From assembly GCA_019739225.1 (NCBI GenBank), contig JAHHDT010000005.1, forward strand, positions 620,001-684,000: a stretch of DNA of 64,000 nucleotides, read 5' to 3'. This DNA comes from Aquamicrobium sp. GTDB taxonomy: Bacteria; Pseudomonadota; Alphaproteobacteria; Rhizobiales; Rhizobiaceae. This document shows positions 1 to 10,398 of the stretch, in pieces. Made by a program: the position numbers and the translations under genes. Numbering within the stretch: the stretch's first letter is position 1; the number at the start of each line of letters is the position of its first letter. The notes under the pieces are model-generated. The model worked only from the letters and a program-made list of their open reading frames with translations, searched no databases and was not told the DNA's origin.

Positions 1-1
1 A

Positions 2-2005
2 GACAGGCTGGCTTCGGAGGAAGCGCGTCTGGAAGCAGATGTCCGCGATCTGCGCAACGCGCTCGATGCACGGCGCAAGGCGCGCGCGCGGCTTGCGGAG
101 CTTGAGGACCCGGCCGAAACTGCCGCGCGTCAGCAGGCAAGGGTGCAGGCCGAGCAGGCGCTTGCCCAGGCGCGTGCGCATGGCGAGAAACTGCATGCCG
201 CCGAAGCGCGGGAGAGCCTCGCGCGGCACAACGCGGAAGCCGCCCGCGCGGCGCTTGACACGTTCCGCCGCGCAACGCAGCGCGTTCTCGACCTGCAATC
301 GCAGGAAACGGCCGCGATCGCGCGGCGCGACGATGCGCTCGCCAGGCGGCTGGAAGCTGTGACGGCAAGCGACAATGCGCTGGCAGCCGCCGAGCAGGCG
401 GAAGTGGCGGAGCAGGAGGCACGCGGACTTCTCGCCCGGCTGGACCGCGCCCTGCGCGCGCGGGAAGCCGCGGAACGGCTGAAGCAGCTGCGGACACGCC
501 TTGCGGAAGCGGAAGCGGCGCACAAGCAGATCGAGGATGGCCAGGCGGCGCTGCGTGTCGCCGCCGTTCCTGCCGACACGGTGCGCGAACTGGAAGGCAT
601 CGAGACCGAACTGGCGGGGTTGCGTGCTGCCGAGGCCGCGCGGGCGACGACGCTGCGGATAGACTATGAGGATGGCGCCAAGGGGCAACTTACCGACGGC
701 GGTGCACCGCTGCCGGGCGGCACGGAGCGGCCGATCCACGGCACTGCGCAGTTCGATATCGAAGGTATAGGCACGTTGACGATCCGTTCCACGCGTGAAG
801 GCGAGGCGGCCGACGGCAAGCTTGCCAAGGCAGTGGAACGGCGCCGGTCGCTGCTGGAACAGCTTGGCGCCGAAAGCCTTCGCGACGTGCGGGAGCGGCA
901 GGCCGCTGCCTCGGCGAAGGCGATCGAACTCGAAACGGCGCGTCGGCATCTCGCGCTGCTGGCTCCACAGGGCGTGGCCGAGTTGCGCGCGGAGATCGCG
1001 CGCCTGCAGGATTTGCCTGTGCCGGAAGACCAAACGGAAGCGAATCCGGAGGCGGCAAGGCAGGCGCATGCCGCCGCGGGCGAGAAGCTTGCCGCTGCGC
1101 GGCTTGCTGCACGCGAGGCCCGCCCTGTCCGGGATAAAGCGGAAGCCGCAGTGATCGATGCCGAAAAGGCGCTCTCCTCGATTGCAGCGGAGCGTGCGGT
1201 CGCTGAAGCGGCACTCGGCGCCGAGGAAGGCCGCGCTGATCGCGCTGGCGAGCTTCAGCGTGTCTGCGAAACGGCTGAAGCCGCTTTCGCCGAAGCGAAG
1301 GCCGCTGCCGAGACGTTGCGAGCGGGCGCTCCCGATATCGACACTGTCGAGGCGACGCTGCGCCGTACGGCATCAGCGGTCGACGCGACGGCCAAGGAAG
1401 CTGCATCCTTGCGAGAACAGTTGGCCGACCTGAACGGCAGCATCCGTACCCGGACGGACGGCGCGGTCGAGGAAATCTGGCGGGAGACGGCCGAACGGCG
1501 CGCTGCCGCCGATACGCTGGTGCGGCGGTTTGAGATGGAAGTCGCTGCGCTGACGAGGTTGCGCCGCGCGCTGGAAGATGCGCGCACGGCCGCGCGCGAT
1601 CTCTATTTCGAGCCGGTGATGAACGAGCTGCGGCCGCTGATGGGGCTGCTGTTCGACGATGTCTCGGTCTCGTTCAACGATGCCACGCTGCTGCCGGAAC
1701 TGCTGCGCCGCAACGGCCAGGACGAGCCGGTGGACGTGCTGAGCGGCGGGATGCGCGAGCAGCTTGCAATCCTCACGCGTCTCGCCTTTGCCAGGCTTCT
1801 CGCCCGCGACGGACGCCCTGCGCCGGTCATCCTCGATGACGCGCTCGTCTATTCCGACGACGATCGCATCGAGAAGATGTTCGATGCGCTGCATCGCCAG
1901 TCGCGCGACCAGCAGATCATAGTCTTCTCCTGCCGGCAGCGCGCATTTGAGCGGCTGGGCGGCAACCGCTTGCAGATGACAGAGTGGCGGCCGGAGCAGG
2001 GCTGA
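2..2005 (+). CDS. SMC/YhaN-like AAA ATPase, C-terminal part
   Basis: This is the 3' end of a gene that begins before the window; the frame is open from base 2 without a stop. Almost the whole visible part is Ala/Glu/Arg-rich coiled coil, interrupted around 650-830 by a non-coiled Gly-rich stretch that could be a hinge-like insert. The C-terminus holds an ABC-type ATPase half: the signature-like LSGGMREQLAIL, then Walker B VILDDALVYSDD and a following IVFSCR segment. This arrangement is known from SMC/Rad50-like YhaN proteins, which pair with SbcD-type nucleases in DNA repair. The partner gene would lie to the left and is not visible. The family is clear; the exact cellular role is not. Confidence 0.8.
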   Translation, partial: DRLASEEARLEADVRDLRNALDARRKARARLAELEDPAETAARQQARVQAEQALAQARAHGEKLHAAEARESLARHNAEAARAALDTFRRATQRVLDLQSQETAAIARRDDALARRLEAVTASDNALAAAEQAEVAEQEARGLLARLDRALRAREAAERLKQLRTRLAEAEAAHKQIEDGQAALRVAAVPADTVRELEGIETELAGLRAAEAARATTLRIDYEDGAKGQLTDGGAPLPGGTERPIHGTAQFDIEGIGTLTIRSTREGEAADGKLAKAVERRRSLLEQLGAESLRDVRERQAAASAKAIELETARRHLALLAPQGVAELRAEIARLQDLPVPEDQTEANPEAARQAHAAAGEKLAAARLAAREARPVRDKAEAAVIDAEKALSSIAAERAVAEAALGAEEGRADRAGELQRVCETAEAAFAEAKAAAETLRAGAPDIDTVEATLRRTASAVDATAKEAASLREQLADLNGSIRTRTDGAVEEIWRETAERRAAADTLVRRFEMEVAALTRLRRALEDARTAARDLYFEPVMNELRPLMGLLFDDVSVSFNDATLLPELLRRNGQDEPVDVLSGGMREQLAILTRLAFARLLARDGRPAPVILDDALVYSDDDRIEKMFDALHRQSRDQQIIVFSCRQRAFERLGGNRLQMTEWRPEQG

Positions 2006-2022
2006 TCCGACCGCTCAGCGGT

Positions 2023-4533
2023 TCAGCCGTCGAGATTGACACGGCGCAGCCGCAGCGCGTTGCTGATCACCGATACAGACGACAGGCTCATAGCCGCGGC
2101 CGCCAGCATCGGCGACAACAAGGTGCCGAAGATCGGATAGAGGACACCTGCGGCGATGGGCACGCCGGCCGCGTTGTAGATGAAGGCGAAGAACAGGTTC
2201 TGTTTGATGTTGCGGATCGTCGCCCGGGCCAGAAGTCGTGCGCGCACGATGCCGGTGAGGTCACCCTTGACCAGCGTGATGCCCGCACTTTCCACCGCTA
2301 CGTCCGCGCCGGTGCCCATCGCGATGCCGACATCGGCGGCTGCCAGGGCCGGCGCGTCGTTGACGCCGTCACCTGCCATGGCGACCGATGCGCCCGCCGC
2401 GCGCAGTTCGTCGACAAGCGCCTTCTTGCTTTCGGGAAGCATGTCGGCGCGGACAGCGTCGATACCGAGCCGGTCGGCCACCGCCTTCGCCGTCAGCGCG
2501 TTGTCGCCTGTTGCCATGATGATCTTGAGCCCGCTTTCGTGCAGGGCGCGGATCGCCTCGGCCGTCGTTGCCTTGACCGGATCGGCAACGGCAACGATGC
2601 CTGCCAGCTTGCCGTCGACTGCGACGAACATCGCCGTCTTGCCGTCCTTGCGCAACGCATCGGCCTGCTGGCGCAGGGCCTGCGTGTCGAGACCCATCGC
2701 TTCCATCATCGCCCGGTTGCCTAGCGATACGTCTTCATCACCGACCTTGCCCCGAACGCCCTTGCCAGTGACGGCCTCGAAATCGGCGGCGTTTTCAATC
2801 GTTGCGCCGCGCTCGTGCGCGCCCTCGACGATTGCTTCGGCAAGCGGATGCTCCGACCCCTTTTCGAGGCTTGCGGCGAGCCCAAGCAGCCGCTTCTCGT
2901 CAAAGCTGCCGGCGGTGACGACGTCGGTCAGCTTCGGCCGGCCTTCTGTCAGAGTGCCGGTCTTGTCGACAATCAGCGTGTCGACCTTTGCGAAGCGTTC
3001 CAGCGCCTCGGCGTCCTTGATGAGTACGCCGGCCTGCGCGCCGCGCCCTGTTGCCGTCATGATCGACATGGGCGTGGCAAGGCCCAGCGCACAGGGACAG
3101 GCGATGATGAGCACCGACACCGCCGAGACGATGGCGAAGACCATGCTGGGCTCGGGACCGAAGACGGCCCAGACGATGAAGGCCAGTATGGCGACAAGCA
3201 CCACGGTCGGCACGAAGTAGAACGACACGCGGTCGGCGAGCCCCTGGATCGGCGCCCGGCTGCGCTGCGCCTTGGCCACCATCTCCACGATCTGCGACAG
3301 CACGGTTTCAGAGCCCACGCGCTCGGCGCGGATGACGAGCGAGCCATTCTTGTTGAGCGTGCCGCCGGTGACCGTATCGCCTTCCGCCTTTTCGACGGGA
3401 ACCGGCTCGCCGGTGATCATGGATTCGTCGATGGAGGACCGGCCCTCGACCACAATGCCGTCCACCGGCACGCTGTCGCCGGGGCGGACGCGCAGGCGAT
3501 CGCCGCTCGCGACCTCGTCAAGCGGCACGTCCGTCTCGGAACCGTCGTCGGCGATGCGCCGCGCCGTCTTCGGCGCGAGATCGAGCAGCGCGCGGATGGC
3601 CGAGCCGGTGCGTTCGCGTGCCCGCAACTCCAGCACCTGTCCGAGGAAGACCAGCGCGGTGATGACGGCAGCCGCTTCAAAATAGACCGGAACGGAACCG
3701 CCATGGCCGCGGAACTGGTGCGGGAAGATGCCGGGGAAAAGGGTCGCGACGACGCTGTAGATGTAGGCGGCACCGACGCCGATCGAGATCAGCGTCCACA
3801 TGTTGGGGCTGCGGTTGACGATCGACTCCCAGCCGCGGTGGAAGAACGGGATCGCGGCCCACAACACCACCGGTGTCGCCAGCGCGAATTCCAGCCAGAC
3901 CGCCGCGCGCTCGCCGAGCCATTCGCGCACCGGCAGGCCCAGCATCGGCCCCATGGTGATGACCAGCAGCGGCAGTGACAGCACCGCGCTGACCCAGAAG
4001 CGTCGGGTGAAGTCGATGAGCTCCGGATTGGGGCCCTCCTCGCCGGTCGGCACGCCCATCGGTTCCAGCGCCATGCCGCAGAGCGGGCACGAACCCGGCT
4101 TGTCGCGCACGATCTCCGGATGCATCGGGCAGGTCCATTCGGTTCCCGCTGGCATCGGCTCCGGCGCCGGCCGGTGACCCAGATATTTGGCCGGCTCTGC
4201 CTCGAATTTCTTCAGGCAGCGCTCCGAGCAGAAATAGAAGGCCTGACCTTCATGGCGGGCGAAATGTTCCGCGCTGGCGCGGTCGACATCCATGCCGCAA
4301 ACCGGGTCGGTCGCCGTCAGATATTGATCTGGCGCGGCGGTGAATTTCTTGTGGCAGCCGGCCGAGCAGAAATGAAACGTCCGGCCTTCATGCGTCGCCG
4401 TCGGCTTGCCGGCGTTCGGATCGACCGTCATGCCGCAGACGGGATCGCGGGTTACGCCATGTGCCTTGCTGCCATGGGCGGAGCAGCAGGAACCGCCGCT
4501 CGAATCGTGGGAATGTGTGTGGTTGTGCGCCAT
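2023..4533 (-). CDS. copA: Copper-translocating P1B-type ATPase with two YHS domains
   Basis: This 836-residue inner-membrane ATPase exports copper. It starts with a His-rich tail (residues 2-9), then two YHS metal-binding domains (about 30-68 and 77-117, each with VCGM and FCS..C), then a heavy-metal-binding domain with CPMHPE and CPLCGM (134-156). The pump follows: CPC transport motif (479-481), phosphorylation site DKTGT (523-527) and GDGVND. Near the C-terminus, YN and MSLSS match the Cu(+) subgroup P1B-1. It lacks an N-terminal HMA domain; the YHS and heavy-metal-binding domains replace it. A CueR-type promoter precedes it and no CueR gene is adjacent. It ends 17 bases from the convergent SMC-like gene. 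Silver is an alternative substrate. Confidence 0.93.
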   Translation of the reverse strand: MAHNHTHSHDSSGGSCCSAHGSKAHGVTRDPVCGMTVDPNAGKPTATHEGRTFHFCSAGCHKKFTAAPDQYLTATDPVCGMDVDRASAEHFARHEGQAFYFCSERCLKKFEAEPAKYLGHRPAPEPMPAGTEWTCPMHPEIVRDKPGSCPLCGMALEPMGVPTGEEGPNPELIDFTRRFWVSAVLSLPLLVITMGPMLGLPVREWLGERAAVWLEFALATPVVLWAAIPFFHRGWESIVNRSPNMWTLISIGVGAAYIYSVVATLFPGIFPHQFRGHGGSVPVYFEAAAVITALVFLGQVLELRARERTGSAIRALLDLAPKTARRIADDGSETDVPLDEVASGDRLRVRPGDSVPVDGIVVEGRSSIDESMITGEPVPVEKAEGDTVTGGTLNKNGSLVIRAERVGSETVLSQIVEMVAKAQRSRAPIQGLADRVSFYFVPTVVLVAILAFIVWAVFGPEPSMVFAIVSAVSVLIIACPCALGLATPMSIMTATGRGAQAGVLIKDAEALERFAKVDTLIVDKTGTLTEGRPKLTDVVTAGSFDEKRLLGLAASLEKGSEHPLAEAIVEGAHERGATIENAADFEAVTGKGVRGKVGDEDVSLGNRAMMEAMGLDTQALRQQADALRKDGKTAMFVAVDGKLAGIVAVADPVKATTAEAIRALHESGLKIIMATGDNALTAKAVADRLGIDAVRADMLPESKKALVDELRAAGASVAMAGDGVNDAPALAAADVGIAMGTGADVAVESAGITLVKGDLTGIVRARLLARATIRNIKQNLFFAFIYNAAGVPIAAGVLYPIFGTLLSPMLAAAAMSLSSVSVISNALRLRRVNLDG

Positions 4534-4563
4534 GGGCAGTCTCCGGATTTCCTGATGAAACCA

Positions 4564-4594
4564 CGGGTAATCCTTCCAGTCACTGGAGGGTCAA
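4564..4594 (-). promoter_or_regulatory. CueR-type promoter/operator of the copper ATPase
   Basis: On the minus strand a -35 TTGACC (4594-4589) and a -10-like TACCCG (4569-4564) are separated by 19 bases. The spacer carries the dyad CTCCAG-TGA-CTGGAAGG. An overlong 19-base spacer filled by such a dyad is the hallmark of promoters activated by MerR-family regulators, and CCAG-N3-CTGGAAGG is close to the known CueR operator. The -10 is weak, as expected for an activated promoter. Confidence 0.75.
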
Positions 4595-4618
4595 GCGCTT
4601 TTTTTCCGACATTTCCGT

Positions 4619-5758
4619 TCAGCTCTCCTGAGACAGCGCACGTGCGATCACGAGCTTCTGGATGTCGCTGGTGCCCTCGTAGATCTGGCAGACCCGCACG
4701 TCGCGATAGATGCGCTCGACCGGGAAGTCGGCGACATAACCGTAGCCGCCGTGGATCTGGATCGCGTCCGAGCACACGCGCTCGGCCATCTCGGATGCGA
4801 ATAGCTTGGCCATCGAGGCTTCCTTGAGCGCAGGCTGGCCCGCCTCGCGCAAGGCGGCCGCATGCAGCACCATCTGCCGCGCGACCTCGATCTTTGTCGC
4901 CATGTCTGCGAGGCGGAACGCGACCGCCTGATGCTCGATGATCTTTGCGCCGAAGCTCGTCCGCTCCTGTGCGTAGGCGAGGGCTGCCTCCAGTGCGGCG
5001 CGCGCCATGCCGACCGACTGCGCGGCGATGCCGACGCGTCCGCCTTCAAGGTTGGAGAGCGCTATGCGGTAGCCCTGGCCTTCCTCGCCGAGCAGAAGGT
5101 CGGGCGTCAGCTCCATGTCGTCGAATGCGATCTGGGCGGTGTCGGAAAGATGCTGGCCGAGCTTCTCCTCCAGTCCCGCCACGCGGTAGCCGGGCGTGGA
5201 TGTCGGCACGATGAACGCGCTGATGCCGCGCTTGCCGGCGTCGGGATCGGTCACGGCGAAGACGATGGCGACATCGGCATTCTTGCCCGAGGTGATGAAC
5301 TGCTTGGTGCCGTTGAGCACATAGCGATTGCCGACCTTGCGCGCACGGGTCCTGATCGCGGAGGCGTCGGAACCGGCCTGCGGTTCGGTCAGGCAAAAGG
5401 CGCCCAGCCATTCGCCGCGCGCCATCGGCTTGAGGAAGCGTTCCTTCTGTTCCTCGCTGCCGAAGGCGAGTATGGGCGCGCAGCCGACCGAATTGTGCAC
5501 GCTCATAACGGTCGAAAGCGCGCCGTCGCCGGCCGCGATCTCCTCGATGGCTAGCGCGTAGGAAACGTAGTCGGTCTTCGCGCCGTCATAGGCTTCCGGC
5601 ACCAGCATGCCCATCAGGCCCAGTTCGCCCATCTCGGCGATGCGATCACGGGGGAAGGTCCTGCTGCGATCCCACTCGGCCGAAAACGGCTGCAGCCGCT
5701 CTTGGGCGAAGCGGTGGGCCATGTCGCGGATCATCGTCTGGTCATCGTTCAGCAGCAT
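4619..5758 (-). CDS. Acyl-CoA dehydrogenase
   Basis: A 379-residue flavoprotein of normal family length, expected to oxidise an acyl-CoA to the trans-2-enoyl-CoA and pass electrons to ETF. Family segments are present: [13 protein letters not shown] (FAD/substrate contact), [14 protein letters not shown], and the C-terminal [19 protein letters not shown] followed by IYEGTSDIQ. The residue usually serving as catalytic base lies in the IYEGTS segment (Glu), as in short/medium-chain enzymes. The start ATG has GAAAGG upstream. It is divergent from the enoyl-CoA hydratase at 5901, so the two probably form one beta-oxidation step pair. The substrate cannot be read from sequence; a short or branched acyl-CoA is likely. 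Confidence 0.9.
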   Translation of the reverse strand: MLLNDDQTMIRDMAHRFAQERLQPFSAEWDRSRTFPRDRIAEMGELGLMGMLVPEAYDGAKTDYVSYALAIEEIAAGDGALSTVMSVHNSVGCAPILAFGSEEQKERFLKPMARGEWLGAFCLTEPQAGSDASAIRTRARKVGNRYVLNGTKQFITSGKNADVAIVFAVTDPDAGKRGISAFIVPTSTPGYRVAGLEEKLGQHLSDTAQIAFDDMELTPDLLLGEEGQGYRIALSNLEGGRVGIAAQSVGMARAALEAALAYAQERTSFGAKIIEHQAVAFRLADMATKIEVARQMVLHAAALREAGQPALKEASMAKLFASEMAERVCSDAIQIHGGYGYVADFPVERIYRDVRVCQIYEGTSDIQKLVIARALSQES

Positions 5759-5820
5759 CGATAGGCCTTTCTCTCCCGGTGCGGGAAAGCATCCCGCAGG
5801 CTTGTCGCATGCTGGCTGTT

Positions 5821-5840
5821 TGGCGAGTATTCACTCGCCA
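5821..5840. promoter_or_regulatory. Perfect palindrome between divergent beta-oxidation genes
   Basis: TGGCGAGTATTCACTCGCCA is a perfect 8-bp inverted repeat with a 4-bp centre, placed between the minus-strand acyl-CoA dehydrogenase and the plus-strand enoyl-CoA hydratase. Its GAGTATTCACTC core resembles operators of TetR-type fatty-acid regulators. A second, weaker inverted repeat (ACCTGC-N6-GCAGGT) follows at 5852-5869. No TetR gene is adjacent, so the cognate regulator is unknown. Confidence 0.55.
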
Positions 5841-5900
5841 GTAAAGTCATTACCTGCAAGAAGGCAGGTCAGGTGTGGACATCACTGGGGAGGATGACGA

Positions 5901-6692
5901 ATGCAGACCAGCAATGAGCCGGTGCTCTATTCCAGCGCCGGCGGCATAGCCGAGATACGATTCAATCGACCCGACCGGCTCAACGTTCTCGATCTCGAAA
6001 TGGCGCAGGCGTTTGCCGCGGCCGTCGAACGGGTGACCGCCGACGAAACCTTGAGGGTGGTCGTCATTTCCTCGGAAGGGCGCGCATTCGTCGCTGGCGG
6101 CGACCTCGCGCATTTCCGGACGTCGCAGGACAGGCGGACGGCTGCCGCCGAGCTGATCGATCCGCTGCATGGCGCGCTGAAGATGCTTGCCGCAGCTCCC
6201 GTGATCTCGCTGGGCAGCGTGAAGGGAGCCGTCGCGGGCGCCGGCATGTCGCTGGCGCTCAATTTCGATCTGCTGGTGGCGGCCGACGACGCGACCTTCA
6301 ACCTCGCTTATGCCCGTATCGGCGCGCCGCCCGATTGCGGCGGCTCGTGGGCGCTGCCGCGCCTGGTCGGCGTGCGCCGGGCGCTGGAGATCGCGCTTCT
6401 GTCGGATACGGTCGGCGCAGACGAGGCGTTGCGGCTCGGACTGGCCAGCAGGGTCGTGCCGCGCGACCAACTGGAAGCGGAGACGGCGAAGCTGACAGCC
6501 CGCCTTGCCGCCGGCGCGCCGCTGGCGCAGGCGCGGATCAAGGAACTCATGCGTACATCGCTCGAAAACGCCTACGCTGAGCAGCTCGATGCAGAGGCGA
6601 AGGCATTCGGTGATTGCGCCCTGACGGACGATTTCGGCGAAGCTGTCGAGGCGTTCTTCGCCCGGCGCAAACCGGTCTTCAAAGGCGCATGA
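5901..6692 (+). CDS. Enoyl-CoA hydratase/isomerase family protein
   Basis: This 263-residue crotonase-fold protein is expected to hydrate or isomerise an enoyl-CoA. The N-terminal AEIRFNRPDRLNVLD and the oxyanion-hole region GRAFVAGGDLAHF and VKGAVAGAGMSLAL are visible. At the positions where the two catalytic glutamates of classical hydratases usually occur, the segment YARIGAPPDCGGSWALPRLVG lacks the first typical Glu, so an isomerase or another crotonase activity is possible. A strong ribosome site (GGGGAGG) precedes the ATG. It is divergent from the acyl-CoA dehydrogenase across a palindromic operator-like region. Confidence 0.88.
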   Translation: MQTSNEPVLYSSAGGIAEIRFNRPDRLNVLDLEMAQAFAAAVERVTADETLRVVVISSEGRAFVAGGDLAHFRTSQDRRTAAAELIDPLHGALKMLAAAPVISLGSVKGAVAGAGMSLALNFDLLVAADDATFNLAYARIGAPPDCGGSWALPRLVGVRRALEIALLSDTVGADEALRLGLASRVVPRDQLEAETAKLTARLAAGAPLAQARIKELMRTSLENAYAEQLDAEAKAFGDCALTDDFGEAVEAFFARRKPVFKGA

Positions 6693-6702
6693 CGCAGCTA
6701 GG

Positions 6703-6800
6703 GCATGTCTCCCGACAGTGGGTACCGGTTTCTGTATAAAGACATGCACAAAAACAAGAACCTGAAGCGTATCGCATGAGTCCTTTTAGACGCGATACGC
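6703..6800. repeat. Dispersed palindromic repeat (rhizobial type)
   Basis: The convergent gap between the hydratase and livF contains two consecutive inverted repeats: GCATGTCT (6703-6710) with AGACATGC (6740-6747), and GCGTATCGC (6767-6775) with GCGATACGC (6792-6800). The layout and wording (GCATGTCTCCCG, ACCGGTTTCTG) resemble short intergenic repeats that are scattered in Mesorhizobium and Sinorhizobium genomes. It could also act as a transcript-end hairpin for both convergent genes. Confidence 0.6.
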
Positions 6801-6808
6801 GTTAGGCG

Positions 6809-7511
6809 TCAGCCGAGTTTGAGGCCGAGATAGCGCTCCAGCGTCGCGTGGTCGCGCAGCAGTTCCTGCGACGGTGCGCGATGCGCGATCATCCCGCGTT
6901 CCAGGATCACCGCGTCGCGCGTTAGGCTTAGCGCCACTTCGGCATGCTGCTCCACCAGAATGATCGCAACGCCTTCGTCGTCGATCATCTTGCGCACCGC
7001 GCCGGTCAGTTCCTCGATGATGATCGGGGCGAGCCCTTCGAATGGCTCGTCGAGCAGCAGCACGGATGGATTTGTCATCAGCGTGCGGGCGAGCGCGAGC
7101 ATCTGCTGCTCGCCGCCCGAAAGCTGGTTTCCCATATTGCCGCGGCGCTCCCGCAGGCGGGGGAAAAGCGCGTAGATCGCCGAGGTATCCCAGCGCCCCG
7201 GCCGCGCGGCGACCGTCAGGTTTTCCTCGACGCTGAGCGAGGGGAATATGTCGCGTTCCTGCGACACCCAGCCGAGGCCAGCCTGCGCGCGCCTGTGTGG
7301 GGCAAGGCGGGAGATGTCGCGGCCGCCGAGCCGTACGGACCCGCGCATGATGCCAACGAAGCCCATGGCGGCCAGCAGCAGCGTCGTCTTGCCGACGCCG
7401 TTTCGGCCGAGCAATGCCAGGCTGCCGTTGGCTGGCAGCGACAGCGAAACCCCGTCGAGCACCACGGCCTCGCCGTAGCCGGCGCGCACGTCTTCCAGTT
7501 CGAGGAGCGGC

Positions 7512-7519
<8 letters not shown>
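6809..7519 (-). CDS. livF: Branched-chain amino acid-type ABC transporter, ATP-binding protein LivF
   Basis: 236-residue cytoplasmic ATPase of the HAAT family. It has Walker A GRNGVGKTT, signature LSGGEQQMLALA and Walker B VLLLDEPFEGLAP, and ends soon after the H-loop region, as LivF proteins do. The chosen ATG (7519) overlaps the livG stop by 8 bases; an upstream in-frame ATG at 7552 would extend into livG and has no better ribosome site. It is the last gene of livK-H-M-G-F. Substrates of this family include branched-chain amino acids, amides, urea and aromatic acids. Its position next to a methoxy-aromatic module makes an aromatic acid a reasonable guess. Confidence 0.92.
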
Positions 7520-8263
<744 letters not shown>

Positions 8264-8267
<4 letters not shown>

Positions 8268-9259
8268 CCGCGGCCTCTCCAGCGCGCCGCGAGGCTGGCC
8301 AGCCCACCGAGAATGCCCTTGGGCATCACCAGCACCACGAACATCAGCAGCAGGCCGATCCAGAAGTACCAGTATTGCGGATTGATGCCCGCAAGCTGAT
8401 CGCGCGCCACCAGGAAGATGACCGCTCCCACGATGGCGCCGTAGAGCCTGCCGGTGCCGCCCAGGATCAGCATGACGACCACGTCGGCGGAGCGCTGGAA
8501 GCCGAGAGCATCGAGCGCCACCACGTTGGTCGTCTGCGCGAGCAGCCCGCCGGCCGTGCCGGCGATCGCCGCCGAGATGACGTAGATTTTCTGCAGGTGG
8601 CGTCGATAATCGGAGCCGATGGCGGGCATGCGCCGCACGTTTTCGCGCACACCGCGCAGCGCCAGGCCGAAGGAGGAATTCACGATCCGCCGGCTGAGCA
8701 GAAACCCCAGGAACAACGCCGCCAGCGAATAGGAATAGGCGGTGTAGCCCCAAAGGTCGAACCGGAAGTAATTGAAGATCGGCCATGTGCGGATGCCGCG
8801 CAGCCCGTCGGTGCCGCCGGTCAGCCATGTCATCGCGTTCGCGAGTTCGTAGGTCAGGAAGCCGAGTCCGAGCGTGATCATGATGAGCGCGAGGTGCTGC
8901 ACGCGCACGATGACGAAGCTGGCCAGCCAGCCGGCAAGACCCGCGATGGCGGCGGCGAACAGCAGGCCGGAAATCGGCTCGCCCCAGCCATAAACGCTGA
9001 GCAGGCCGGCGGCATAGGCGCCGAGGCCGAAGAACATGGCATGGCCCAGCGTAACGATGCCGGCATAGCCGAGGATGAGGTCGACCGAGATCGCGAACAG
9101 CGCGGTGATGGCGATCTGGCTCGCAAGCGTCAGATAGGTCGGAAAGAAGTAGAACGGCAGCAGCGTCGCCAGCCAGAAGGCGATTTCGAGCGGCGACCAG
9201 CGGCTTTGCCGGGCAAGCCAGGCGTGGGGCTTCTGGTTGGCGCTGTCGAGGCTCGTCAT
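8264..9259 (-). CDS. livM: Branched-chain amino acid-type ABC transporter permease LivM
   Basis: 331-residue integral membrane protein with about ten hydrophobic segments, and the LivM hallmarks LILGYAGIVTLGHAMFFG near the N-terminus and GGTGRLYGAIVGA near the C-terminus. The start at 9259 (protein MTSLDSANQ) is preferred; the longer frame from 9379 would translate the inverted repeat that separates livM from livH. It is coupled to livG by an ATGA overlap. Confidence 0.92.
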
Positions 9260-9309
9260 GGCCGGGCGCTCTGGTTGGTATTGCGACGGAAAAGCCGCGC
9301 TCCTTCGCG

Positions 9310-9464
9310 CCCCCCTCTGTCCTGCCGGACATCTCCCCCACGAGGGGGGAGATCGGCCTTCATCTCTCTCGGTGCCCATCCTGAAACGTTGGAGGTTGGC
9401 GAACGCCGATGCGAGAGTTGATCTCCCCCCTCGTGGGGGAGATGTCCTGCAGGACAGAGGGGGG
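9310..9464. repeat. 45-bp inverted repeat between livH and livM
   Basis: Positions 9310-9354 and 9420-9464 are reverse complements over 45 bases with one mismatch (CGG against CTG near base 9325/9448). The loop is 65 bases. Each arm itself holds a smaller palindrome of the form ATCTCCCCC-N-GGGGGAGAT. Very similar wording (CCCCCTCTGTCCTGCCGGACATC) is common between genes in Mesorhizobium relatives, from memory. It sits inside the liv operon, so it would be transcribed and fold into a long hairpin. Confidence 0.85.
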
Positions 9465-9497
9465 CAACGTAGGGCGCGGGCCTGTTCATGAACTCGC

Positions 9498-10361
9498 TCA
9501 CCGCTTTCCGAAAAGGCCGAGCGGCCGCACGAACAGGATGGCGACGAGCAGCAGGTAGATCAGGAAAGAGCCGATCTCCGGCACGAAATATTTGCCGGCG
9601 ACGTCGCCGATACCGAGCAGCGCTGCGCCGACGAAAGAGCCGGTGATCGAGCCAAGCCCCCCGACCGCGACCACGATCAGAACGTAGACGAGGTAGTGAA
9701 AGCCGAAGGACGGGTCGAGGCCGACGATCTCTATCGCCAAAGCACCACCCAAGCCGGCAAGACCGCTGCCGAGTGCGAAGGTGATGGCGAAGATGCGCTC
9801 CACGTCGAGGCCCAGCCCCTGCGCCATGCGCTGGTTGTCGACGGCCGCGCGGATCTGTGCGCCGAGCCGCGTCCGTTCCAGCCCGAACACCAGCAGCGCC
9901 GTCACCGCAAGCGCGATCGCGATCAGGAAGATGCGGTAGACGCCGAGGCGCAGGCCGAAGACCTCGACAGAACCGCGCAGCCAGGACGGCAGGATAATGA
10001 CCTGCTGCACCGTTCCGAATGCATAGGTCGCGACCGCTGCCGCGACGAAGACCACGCCGATGGTGAACAGCACCTGGTTCAGTTCGCCCGCCTTGTAGAG
10101 GCGCCGGAACAGCGTGCGCTCGAAGACCACGCTGACCAGCGCCGCTGTCAGGAAGGCGGCCGGCAGGGCAAGCAGGAAAGGGAGGCCTAGCTGGCGCATT
10201 GCCAGCACGGTGACATAGCCGCCCAGCATGCCGAAGGCACCGTGGGCGAGGTTGATGAAGTTCATCAGCCCCAGCGTGACCGACAGGCCCACCGACAGGA
10301 CGAACAAAAGCATCCCGAAGGCGAACCCGTCGAACAGCACGATGGCGATCTGCCCGATCAC
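9498..10361 (-). CDS. livH: Branched-chain amino acid-type ABC transporter permease LivH
   Basis: 287-residue membrane permease with seven to eight hydrophobic segments and the LivH signatures GLMNFINLAHGAFGMLGGY, LGLDVERIFAITFALGSGLAG and VVAVGGLGSITGSFVGA. The first codon appears to be GTG (10361), with no strong Shine-Dalgarno sequence, so initiation may depend on coupling to the binding-protein gene 37 bases upstream. It pairs with LivM to form the translocation channel. Confidence 0.9.
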   Translation of the reverse strand: MIGQIAIVLFDGFAFGMLLFVLSVGLSVTLGLMNFINLAHGAFGMLGGYVTVLAMRQLGLPFLLALPAAFLTAALVSVVFERTLFRRLYKAGELNQVLFTIGVVFVAAAVATYAFGTVQQVIILPSWLRGSVEVFGLRLGVYRIFLIAIALAVTALLVFGLERTRLGAQIRAAVDNQRMAQGLGLDVERIFAITFALGSGLAGLGGALAIEIVGLDPSFGFHYLVYVLIVVAVGGLGSITGSFVGAALLGIGDVAGKYFVPEIGSFLIYLLLVAILFVRPLGLFGKR

Positions 10362-10398
10362 GATCTCAAACGCATGCCAGCCTGAACCGAACCTGCCC

